A stretch of DNA of 64,000 nucleotides from Platerodrilus igneus. Lineage: Eukaryota; Arthropoda; Insecta; Coleoptera; Lycidae. The notes beneath the pieces are model-generated. The model saw nothing but the letters and a program-made list of their open reading frames with translations, searched no databases and was not told the DNA's origin. Shown piece after piece: positions 23,460-32,764 of the stretch. Every line of letters begins with the position of its first letter. The first letter of the stretch is position 1. Made by a program: the position numbers and the translations under genes. The DNA is taken from contig JARFIW010001750.1 of assembly GCA_036346225.1 (NCBI GenBank), forward strand, positions 372,001-436,000. Reading direction: 5' to 3'.

Positions 23460-24053
23460 AATGAAAGCTATGTAGGAGGAGGTGCAGACTTTTCAGAATA
23501 ATGACAAACGGGAATTAGTAATGTCCCGAAAAATGGTGATACAGTAGTAAAGTGTAAATGGATGTTTAGACAAATGCAGATGAGGTGAAGTACTGTGATA
23601 GATTGGTAGCAAAGGGATTTTCATAAAAACCAGGTATAGATTTTGTAAAACTTTTTCGCCCATTGTTAAACATACAACATTAAGGTTGTTATTTGCGCTT
23701 ATCGATTAAATTAAATTTTAATATTTTTCATCTTGATGTGGCAAGAGCTTCCCTTAATAGAAAACTGAAAGAGAATGTTTGTATGACGATTCCTGACGGA
23801 CTAGACACGTTATTAAAGTTAAAAAGGGCAATATATGGTCTCAAACAGTCTGCCAGGTCCTGGTATAAAAAAGTTAACTTTATCATAGGTGCAGGTTACA
23901 AAAAGTCCCAGTTGGAGTCTTGTTTATGCACCATGGTGAAAAATGTATAAAAGACTATCGTCGCAATTTATCTTAATCATCTGATGAAATTGAATCAAAT
24001 GATTTGAAGATAAAACTAGCTCAAACGTTTAAAATTAAGAATCTAGGACAAGT
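23460..24053 (+). pseudogene. Copia reverse transcriptase, N-terminal part
   Basis: Copia RVT_2 domain. Visible: FSPIVKHTTLRLLFALSIKL, NIFHLDVARASLNRKLKENV (catalytic Asp in the LDV motif), MTIPDGLD, LKLKRAIYGLKQSARSWYKK. Further on, KLAQTFKIKNLGQV stops at the solo-LTR insertion. The YVDD-type motif expected near 23960 has been lost or mutated. Continues at 24447. Confidence 0.75.
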
Positions 24054-24441
24054 TGTTAGAAAATGAGTACCTAAAGAATCCTAGCCTTAACTGAGCAGTT
24101 CTGATTTTAAGAAAAAATTAATAAAAATTAATTTAATACAGGTGACAGCGAAAAGGGTCTCAAAGTAATAATAATTGAAATTGACAAATATATTTGTGTA
24201 GTTCAAAAACCTGTGTAAATTTTAATTAATTGGTCTAAATAAGTTTGTGGTTTACTATTGATTAGAAGCAGTGTATTTATATATGTAAAAGATGCCATAT
24301 TTGAAACAATATTATAAGCAATTCTTTCTGCCATCGAGTGATTAATAAATTTTTAATCAATCAGCAGTAATTTGTTTGTTGGTTTTGCTTGTGTGCTATT
24401 AAAACCGCCTTTATCAAAAACAATTAGAAGCTTTGTTGACA
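24054..24441 (+). repeat. 388-bp solo LTR inserted in the Copia reverse transcriptase
   Basis: Starts TGTTAG and ends TTGACA (TG...CA ends). It is flanked on both sides by CAAGT (24049-24053 and 24442-24446). Removing it and one CAAGT rejoins Copia codons LGQV and SYLGMAIN, with one Lys-to-stop change. Inside are a TATA-like run near 24280 and AATAAA near 24347. These are the features of a solo LTR left by LTR-LTR recombination. Strand is arbitrary; I chose it from the AATAAA. Confidence 0.8.
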
Positions 24442-24446
24442 CAAGT

Positions 24447-25166
24447 CTAAAGTTATTTGGGTATGGCAATAAATATAAATAGAAAATATGGTTATATCAC
24501 TCTAAATCAAACACAGTATATTGAACGAATTGTTAAAAAGATTTAACATGTCTGAATTAAAAACTGTCAATACGCCAATGAAGATATGATTAAATCTCAC
24601 TAACAGCAATGACGATAATGCCAATGTGGATGTTCCTTACCAGCAGCTTATAAGAAGCCTGATGTATCTTCCAGTTTTGACAAGACCACATGTTTCCTTT
24701 TCAGTAAGTTACTTGAGCCAATTTCACAATTGTCATACTGAAACTTATTAAAAGCATGCAAGGCGTATATAATATACTATTTAAGGCAACTAAAACTTAT
24801 GACCTCAGATTTAGCAAAACTGGTAACTTCCTAGAAGGTTTTGCAGATACTGATTGGAGAGGTGATATCAATGGCAGAATATCATATACAAGTTTTTGCT
24901 TCTTACTTTGTGACAGACCTATAGCCAGAGAGAACGTAAAACAAAGAACTGTTGCATTCTCAACAATTTCAATATGCTATAATTATTATATTTTATATAA
25001 GCATTTAGCGTCACAATGTTCATTCTATTTCAAGCACACTGCAGTAGTACGCATTTCTGAAGAACTAAGTTTTAAGCTCTTAAACATATTGATTGCCGTT
25101 TATTGTTTTACAAAAAATAAATGCCCCGGGCCTAAACAAATACGTCTTTTAAGGGACGAAAGTTAA
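24447..25166 (+). pseudogene. Copia reverse transcriptase C-terminus and RNase H
   Basis: After the solo LTR the frame reads SYLGMAININRKYGYIT, TQYIERIVKR, NMSELKTVNTPMK, PYQQLIRSLMYLPVLTRPHV and SYLSQFHNCHTE. It then passes into RNase H with KATKTYDLRFSKTGNFLEGF, ADTDWRGDINGRISYTSFCF (first Asp retained) and VKQRTVAFSTISICY (second catalytic Glu lost). From 25020 the open frame no longer resembles Copia. The last 411 bp are open, but this is not an intact protein. Confidence 0.75.
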
Positions 25167-25177
25167 TCACTTGCACC

Positions 25178-26012
25178 TTATGTTGCATCCAGGCAATGGG
25201 AAACCATCACATTACCTCCCAAGTACACAGCGTACTTAAATTGTTATTAAAGATGATGACATCCTCTGATGTAAAAGATTCCTAAGTTAAAATAGTCTCG
25301 CATTAGAATTTACACGAGGGGACTACTTCAGAAGATGTGGTCAGAAAGTATAAAGGAAGAACCACGAACATTTTGTGAATTGCAACGTGGACAGCAAGAA
25401 GTATGTAGCAAGTAGGTAAACTAGAGAACTTGAAAATTGAAATCGATAGGTTAGCATCAGACATAGTAGGAATTAGCGAAGTTAGGTGGCCAAACGCGGG
25501 GGATTTTTGGAGCGGAGACTTTAAGATAATTCATTCAGAATCAAAGAAAGGAATTTCAGGTGCGGGCTTTGATTTTGAGGAACTAAAAGAATCTACGAAA
25601 AATCTGAAAAAAGTCAAATGAATTACTGAAAGACATCGGGAAAATTTCTGATACGAAGAAGTAGAAACAGAATGGAATAACAAAAAATCTAGCTTAGACA
25701 TGGTGGCCAAAGACATTCTAGGGTTTACACAAAAAGAAAATAAGAAACCATGGATAACAAAGAATATCCTGAATTCATTAGAAGACAAAAATACAAAAAG
25801 ACCAGATGAAGCAGGAAAACAGAGAGACAAAGCCCTAAAATGGGAAATTATTTGCAAATGCAAGAAAGCTAAAGAACAATGGATTGATGAAAAGTGCAAA
25901 GAAGTACAAACTAAGATGGAAATAGAAAAGACAAACGAAGCATACAAATTAATTAGAATGAATTTTAGGGATATAAAACTGTATAGCAAAAATATAAAAG
26001 ACACGGTGTAAC
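25178..26012 (+). pseudogene. RTE-B endonuclease, copy 2, internally deleted
   Basis: Leader GGCAATGGGAAACCATCACA (~25194) matches copy 1. Coding pieces: ENLKIEIDRLASDIVGISEV, RWPNAGDFWSGDFKIIHSES (catalytic Glu), then GISGAG joined directly to FDFEELKESTKNLKK. That join removes the region with the Asp/Asn and most of the Asp-His segment. The linker VAKDILGFTQKENKKPWITK and KWEIICKCKKAKEQWIDEKC follows to YKLIRMNFRDIKLYSKNIKD. The two open stretches are 25430-25621 and 25700-26011. Confidence 0.75.
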
Positions 26013-27654
26013 GATTACGAATTCGTTCTTCATTAATATACGCCTCTGTAATTATTATTTATTTATAAGGAACCTTTATGGTATTAAAACCGTAAAATTT
26101 CTATTTCTTAAAAATAATTACATACGTCTCCATCTATGTTCCTGGAATTAAAATGACCTTCCAGTTACCGTGATATCCGTGTGGATGCATGAATTAATTT
26201 CTTTGCGCGTGCTCGCGGAGTAAAGTGTTTTAGTACTCGAATCCATTTTAAACAACAGGATGTAAAAGGGACAAGTTTTTGCTGCGAAGTAGAAAGGTTG
26301 TCCGTGATCATACTGTCTGACCGGCAAACCGCCTGGTCGCGTAAGATTGCTTGGCTATTATGATAGCGACAATCACTAAGACACAACCTGTGAAATGATC
26401 GACATATAATTAGGAAAGACATCATCACAATATGTAATTATTTCATTGAGTATTTAAATTAATTCCTTGGTTTCTGTAGTGCAGGCCTTTTTATTCTATT
26501 ACGTCGTATGGCTACATTTTAATTGTTACTGGTAAGAGTATTGCAAGTTCATTATAGTTATGGAATATCGCAGTTTAAGTATTATACAGATTCCGTTGAA
26601 ATGTATTGAAAACATCCTGTAGTAAACCACACCTGAACGTACTTGTGAACTGGAAAACAAGTTTTATCTTCCTATGCGTAGGCGAAGGTCACACTTGTCG
26701 TTATAGTGGAGCTCCCAAATAGTTGCTATGGTACAACGTCCATTCTTGAATTGGTAAATATGATTTCTTACTAAATTTCATATATCTGGCGAATATTTTT
26801 TTGGGAGATGTAATTTTTTTTGCAAATTTTATATAGTGGTTTAAATTATCTTACGCCTTTTTGTTCCAAAATTAATAGTTGAAGTAATATAATTATTCGA
26901 AAGAACGTAAACTTTAAAAATAACTCCCTTAGAATAAAAGGTCAAAGTTCAATGTGTTGTAACTAAGCAGGTGACATTCAACTTTTGTTTGTCACATTAT
27001 ACTAACTAGTTTTTTAAAAAAAGTATAATTATTATCCAGATTATGTTATACCATAAGGAAATTTGCTAATTCACTCAAGAAATAAATTTTTATTACATTC
27101 AAGTCCAATTGTATATGAAATAAGTCATTTCATTTATTAAATTTTGTAAACCAAAACAGGATCCTATTTAGGTAACTAGTAAAGGTTGTATCAGATTAAT
27201 ACTAACTCAATATCCTTCTTAAAGAAGTTCAATAAATAAAATTGTTGAAATACTTAAAACTAATAGGAGATAACACTTGACTATTACTATATTTTGTTGA
27301 ATACCAAACATGGATATTTGTAAATTTGTATAAACTATGTATATATATGTATATTTCTTTAAACCAATAGAAAGTGGACTAAGTAGTTTCAAAGCTTTCT
27401 TTCATTGTAGTTAACAATAATTTTTCTATAAAAGCAAGTAACCAGATTCATAAAATTTTTGTAGCGTAGAAAAAAAGATCATTTATATTGTATTGGTAAG
27501 ATATATTTTTCTGAGGGATAATTTTAACTTGCTAATCTTTTTGGAAATTTATTTTTGTGATAAAGTGACTAGGCTCTAATGTAGCCCTAGTTCTACAAAT
27601 TTTTTTGAGGTGATTAAATTTTCCGATAGTACAAGGTCATCATTCCAAGCTGAG

Positions 27655-29510
27655 CTCGCAGTGTTTATTTATTTATTTATTTATATACACTACTTAACAG
27701 GTTAGACCCAATTACAAAGTAAGCACCAAATCAAAAACATTAATACAAAAATTAAAAAAGGAATTATGTCAAATAAGTAAATACAATAAGTATAAAATTA
27801 AACAAGAAAAAAAACAAAAACCGTAAAACATAACCTGAAAGAGAATACAGTCAAAACACAAGGAAAGGCATAGGATGGGTAGGCAAGGAACACTAAAATA
27901 ATTGGTTAATCTGTGCACAGACAAGTTGATTTAATGTGTGACAAAGAAACATGGAAGATATCAAGAGATTTACATTTGTTTTGAAGTGTTGTGCACATAA
28001 AGTACAGAGGGGAAAACTTAAGCACATTCGTTCTTGGGGTGTTTAAATAAAACATATCGTCGCCCCTGGTAGATGTAGGCACTTGGAAATTTACAGCAGA
28101 TAATAAATAGGGAGTGTCTATTAAGTTATTAACTACTTTATAGAGAAATACCACAGCACTTAAATCACGTCGCGATTTAAGTCTAGTTACAGAGAATCTG
28201 CGTAAAAGTAGGTTATGGTCGTAACCTATACATGGATAAACCGAGTCCTCCTTGTATGCTAGGTATTTAAGAAAGTGACGTTGTACCTTCTCAATCATGT
28301 TTACATAGACTGCATATGAAGAATTCCAGACTATGCTACAATACTCCAATTTCGACCTAACGTAGACAAAAAATAATATTTTTAGAGTATCAATAGTGAG
28401 GTATTTACCCATCCCAATAACAAAACCCAGCGAGTTATGTGCAGCCCTAATAGTGTTGAGGATATGCAAATTAAATGTTAACTTGGCATCAAACAGTACA
28501 CCAAGATCAAAAACACTATCGGTGATTTGAAGTACTAAACCTTCAATGCTATAAGGGAATTTAATTATATTATGCTTTCTAGAATAATTTGAAACGGAAC
28601 ATTTATCAGGATTAATTGGGAGGTTGTTTGTAATACACCAGAAATGTAGATTATTTCGATTCTGCTGCAGTTTTGAGCAATCTTCTATTTGACTTATCGT
28701 GTTGAATAATTTTATGTCATCTGCATAGATTAAACATTCACAATCAATATCAACAACAACATCATTGATGAAAATGATAAAGAAGTAGGGGCCAAGGACA
28801 GAGCCTTGTGGAACTCCAGAGGTAGCAATAAAGTGTATGGAATGAGAGCCTAAATAATCGACATAAAGTCTTCTATTATTTAAATAGGAGGAGAAAAAAG
28901 TCAGTAGCTGAGGTGTAAAGCCCATGTAAGGCAGTTTCCGAAGTATCAGATTGTGATCTAGCCGATCAAATGCCTTTGACAAATCTGTATATATCACGTC
29001 TACCTGCATTCCCTCATCTAAAGATTTGGAAAGATATTGTGCCATACTGGTTAAATTAGTTGCAGTAGATCTACCAGAAACAAAGCCATGTTGTTGCAGA
29101 CATATTTTTGAATGTGAGTGAAAGTAGATATAATCATAAAGAACAAATTCAAATATTTTACTGAAGTTATTAAGGATGACAATAGAGCGATAATTTATTA
29201 TACAGGATCTGTCCCCTTTTTTATATATAGGTCGTACTTTAGAAGATTTCCAGATAATAGGAAATTGAGAATATTTGAGAGAGAGATTAAACAGAAAGGT
29301 TAAGGGTTTGATAAGTTGAAACTTTTAATATTTAATCACAAGAGAGGGTAAGTTGTCTGGACCTGCAGTATATTTAGATTGTAATTTGTCAATAGCTTTG
29401 AGTACATCCTGTTCCTCTATCACAGCTACACCAATACTGGGATAAGAGGAGACTGGTTCAGGATCAGAAGTATGGGAGCTGGTAAGTATGTTAGCGGTAA
29501 GTAAGTAATA
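27655..29510 (-). mobile_element. Jockey/CR1-group LINE, 5'-truncated, best-preserved polymerase in the window
   Basis: Minus-strand LINE beginning within the region just N-terminal to the reverse transcriptase (near 29510). It ends in a 240-bp 3' UTR that terminates in TAAA repeats (27663-27685), a typical CR1/Jockey tail. No clear target duplication was found. The endonuclease and ORF1 are missing, as expected from 5' truncation. Confidence 0.8.
27906..29321 (-). pseudogene. Jockey-like reverse transcriptase, 5'-truncated but open
   Basis: A frame of about 470 codons is open from just after a TAA stop near 29323 to TAG/TGA at 27906. In order: QFPIIWKSSKVRPIYKKGD, NYRSIVILNNFSKIFEFVLY, LQQHGFVSGRSTATNLTSMA, the catalytic-Asp block VDVIYTDLSKAFDRLDHNLI, SGVPQGSVLGPYFFIIFIND and CLIYADDIKLFNTI (Tyr-Ala-Asp-Asp intact). 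Thumb and C-terminal motifs follow: DLGVLFDAKLTFNLHI, VRSKLEYCSIVWNSSYAVYV and VFLYKVVNNLIDTP. All polymerase motifs are present. With no start region or endonuclease it is a truncated copy, not a functional gene. Confidence 0.85.
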
Positions 29511-29838
29511 TTGTTATACGAGTTGGTTGTTCAAAATTTTTTTTTCGAAGATTTCCGTATCTTATCTTTGGATTGTTGGACACTTACAGTTATTATTAAG
29601 ATACGGTGGCGTCCATTAAAAATTGTTTTTTATCGTATACTATCCTACGACCCTGGCTCATAGCTCTGCCCTAAGTTGAAGAAACTCAGTTGGCTGGAAG
29701 ATCTCTTAAGAGGATCCTATTGTACTCAAAGCCATTTTCCACACATTTTCCCTGGGCTTGAATTTTAGACAGGACCCCTTTTGAATTTATAGAGGCTCTG
29801 CCGCCTATAAGGTAGAGTAGTTACATTAAAATAAAAAA

Positions 29839-31257
29839 GTGTAACAACGGGAGGAAACGTCATTATAGAAAATGTAAAAAAAGTGGTTAGTTGGCAGGAA
29901 TATATAGGGAATTTATATGCAGAAGAGGAACTAACAACATTAGAACAGGAATTTAATATTGAAAAGGATGACGTCGGATATCCTTTACTTAGAGATGAGT
30001 TTGAATTAGCATTAAAGGACCTGAAAAATGGTAAGGCGTCGAGTACAGATAAAGGTACAAGCAGAAACTTTAAAGGCCGCTGGACAAGCAGTAACAGAAC
30101 GTCTCTTCCAACTTAACTATATGTATGAGACAGGCGAGATACCTAAAGATTTCAAACGTCACATCATAGTCTCTATATCTAAAAAGAAAGGCTCGGATAT
30201 ATTTGAAAATTTTCGAACAATAAGTTTGACAGCACACGCATCAAAAATACTAACTACAATTGTACAAACACGAATGGAAAAACGAGCTGAAGAAATATTA
30301 GGAGAAGATCAATTTGGGTTTAGGCGAAACAGGGGAACAACGGTAATAGAATTAAAGCAGGAACGTAGAGAAGTAAATATTAGGAAAGGTGTGAGACAGA
30401 ATTGAGTCCTATCCCCATTAATTTTATACTTGTACATCAAAAAGCCAATGAAAACTGTCAAATGCAGGAAGACATTTGAAATTATTATGCAGAGACGAAA
30501 AATTGAAATGCTTAGATTTGCAGATGATATAGTGGTATTAGCATCTAGCATGGAAGAGTTAGAAGCTGCTCTTAAAGAAATGGAAACAGTTCTAACAGAG
30601 AGATACGGTTTGAAAATTAACAAAAATAAAACTAAAGTAGTGGTACACAAAGGAGGGGAAAATAAAGCAAACACAAGAATACAAATAGGTAACGAGAACT
30701 TACAAGAGGTTAAGGATTTCTGGTACCAAGGAAGCCAAATAACGCGTGATGAAAAGAGCGCAAAAGTTATAAAACAAAGATTCGCACAAGGTCGTGCTAC
30801 ATTTAACATGAAAACGCAACTACTGTGTTCAAAGACAACAAACTTAGAAACAAGGAAGAGATTGATTTAAACATATGTGTGAGTATGGCACTATATGACT
30901 GTGAAACTTGAACAGTGGGAGAAGTGGACAGAAGAAAGATAGAAAAACCTTTGAAATGTGGTGCTACAGACGTAAGATGAAGATATCATGGACAGACAAA
31001 GTTGAGGACAAAAAAGTCAGACAAAAATGGTCAGGGAAGAAGGAAATATGTGGAAAACAGTAAGAACAAATAGGAGAGATAAGATGATAGGTAGAGGTAA
31101 ACCTAGATTGGACTATTGTACACAGATAGTTAAAGATGTAGGCTGTGGGAATCTTACGAAAATGTGTAAACTAGCTCAGAATAGAAATCAATGGAAGTAC
31201 GCATCTAACCAGTTTCAAGAGCGAAACCTAATGATAAAAACCAATAATTATACTTAA
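29839..31257 (+). pseudogene. RTE-B reverse transcriptase, copy 2, lacking the first catalytic block
   Basis: Starts NVIIENVKKVVSWQEYIGNL and continues LLRDEFELALKDLKNGKAS. After a frame change near 30030 it reads YETGEIPKDFKRHIIVSISK, NFRTISLTAHASKIL and EDQFGFRRNRGT. That joins TVIELKQERREV directly, so the AF-Asp catalytic motif region is deleted. A stop replaces the Gly of VRQG (30403-30405). Further on are MLRFADDIVVLASS (Ala-Asp-Asp present), KDFWYQGSQITRDE and a broken C-terminus (REEGNMWKTVRTNRRDKMIG, LAQNRNQWKYASNQFQ). Confidence 0.75.
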
Positions 31258-32245
31258 ACCTGATAATTATTATAAGCAACTACAGGTATTGGTTTTGCAA
31301 TATTCTTAACTAATGATAATTGTGCAAAAGCATTTACTGGAAAACTATTATTTCGGCAAATGTCTAAATGTTGGGGATCCTTGCAGCTACAGGCTTCTTA
31401 ACCTCCTTCACATACTACTGAATCTCAGTAAAATAGGACATATAATTAGAATACAACAGAAGGGAAACCGAGCTGTATCTAGGATGTGGAAATTTTAGAA
31501 AACTGCGTAGGCTAGCTCAGAATAGAAATAAGTGAAGGTAGGTGCGCGTCCAATCAGTTTCAAGACAAACTTTGTTCGAAAGGACATATTGGAAAACTAT
31601 TAATTCTGCAAATGTTTGAGTGTTGCGAGATTTTGGTAGCCGTAGGCTGCTTAACCCCCTTCACACATCACTGAATAATAAATAATGACGAAAAAGTATT
31701 AAACCTGATGATTATTATAAACAACTACAGGTGTTGGTTTTGAAATATTTTCAATTAATGTTGTTTGTGCGAAAGAATATATTGGAATACTACTTATTCA
31801 GCCAATGTTCAAGTATTGGGGGATCTTGGTAGCTGCGGGCAGCTTAACTCCTTTTAAATGTCACTGAATATCAGGGAAATATGGTATATAATTGTAAAAC
31901 AATAGAAGGGGAACCGAACTGCATCTAACAAGAAAGGGCAGTGGCTATGTTCGAAGACAACGAACATAGAAACAAGGAGAAAATTGTTGAAGACATATTT
32001 GGAACAAAAAATAATCGAAGAAGTAGAAGGGCAGGATATGTTCTAAAGCATTTTTGGAGAATAGTGCGGGATATACTACAAGCAGAGATAGGGAAAAAAG
32101 TTGTAGAGGTAGGCCTAGATCAGGCTAATTCGTGCAGATAGTGAAAGACGCAGACTGTGCAAATTTTAGGTAAATGTGTAGGTTAGCTCAGAATAGGAAA
32201 TAATGAGGGTACACCTCTAACCAGTTCTAGGACTGAAGATCTAAT
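31257..32245 (+). repeat. Reiterated RTE-B 3' tail
   Basis: Tail units beginning CCTGATAATTATTATAA (31258) and CCTGATGATTATTATAA (31703) are near-copies, with a partial third copy at about 31575-31690. Fragments of the ORF 3' end recur between them: the CTAGCTCAGAATAGAAAT block is at 31172, 31512 and, diverged, 32184. A longer ORF-like fragment occupies 31941-32141. The array ends in ATGATGATGAT. Confidence 0.7.
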
Positions 32246-32764
32246 GATGATGATCTTCAATATAGTCAGGTCTGATGTAAAGACGACACGGAAATCCTAA
32301 CTGATTTACGTCTAATACATCCGCATCATCTTCCAAAAATATTTCATCTTCCACATCCATAATTAAAAAATAGATAAATACAAAAATTACAAACCCGTCG
32401 AACTTGTAAAAACAGTGCAAGATGTGGAATTATGTTCCACAATAAACCGAGCTTAGTTATTTAAGTTGCCAAATTCAAATACTTAACTTTAAGCGAGTTT
32501 GTTACATCCAAGAATAATTTTGGGGTTATATCAAGTATATGTTATTTACGAATAAATACATTATATCTTTGTATTTGTAAAAGTTGTTTGTTGTTGTTGT
32601 GGTCTATAGTTAACCTGTTCTATGAACCTTTAAGACTCTGGAGTATGACAGTGTTTATGTTTAGTATTTAATAAATTTTTCTATACTATTGAACTTTTGT
32701 AGCCATTACGTTTTTAGTGTTAGTGTTAAGTCTTGTGATTAATTTTGTATAGTGATAAAAAACA
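32246..32764. other. AT-rich upstream flank of the P-element-like gene
   Basis: No coding. It would contain the 5' end of the P-element-like transposon if that end survives. I could not identify a short inverted repeat pairing with sequence after 36508. Confidence 0.4.

Larger units (their letters stand above)
16816..25169 (+). mobile_element. Copia-like LTR retrotransposon, decayed, with two insertions
   Basis: Gag, CCHC knuckle, protease, integrase, reverse transcriptase and RNase H appear in Copia order on the plus strand. Gag is interrupted at 17130 by a CR1/Jockey-like LINE (17131-21554). The reverse transcriptase is interrupted at 24053 by a 388-bp solo LTR. Coding homology resumes precisely after each. 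I could not identify the element's own LTRs. Upstream, RTE-B sequence lies within about 150 bp of the gag start; downstream, RTE-B sequence starts by 25178. Stops and shifts are frequent throughout. Confidence 0.85.
26013..29838. mobile_element. Unclassified insertion inside RTE-B, A-rich right end
   Basis: Delimited by GTGTAAC on both sides. Its right end is A-rich (ATTAAAATAAAAAA at about 29825-29838), suggesting retrotransposition of a plus-strand LINE or other polyadenylated sequence. The left 1.6 kb (26013-27655) is AT-rich without a convincing gene. The right 0.33 kb (29511-29838) is likewise unrecognised. A Jockey-like LINE sits within it on the minus strand. Confidence 0.45.
25178..32245 (+). 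mobile_element. RTE-like element, family B, copy 2, split by a 3.8-kb insertion
   Basis: The 5' leader and endonuclease (25178-26012) and the reverse transcriptase with 3' tail (29839-32245) are consecutive parts of one RTE ORF. The first ends just before the point where the second begins. GTGTAAC flanks the intervening DNA (26006-26012 and 29839-29845). The 3' end runs into ATGATGATGAT near 32238, the short 3-bp repeat typical of RTE ends. Internal deletions in both the endonuclease and the polymerase mark it as dead. Confidence 0.7.

Noticed and set aside
25531..26004. 157-codon minus-strand open frame
   Set aside because: Antisense to the RTE-B endonuclease linker, which has recognisable motifs on the plus strand.
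26165..26428. Possible THAP-like finger on the plus strand (a CFSTRIHFKQQD-type segment)
   Set aside because: Only a vague resemblance to the CX2H part of THAP; the first cysteine pair, the proline motif and a continuous frame are missing.
30309..30809. 166-codon minus-strand open frame
   Set aside because: Antisense to the RTE-B polymerase containing the FADD motif.
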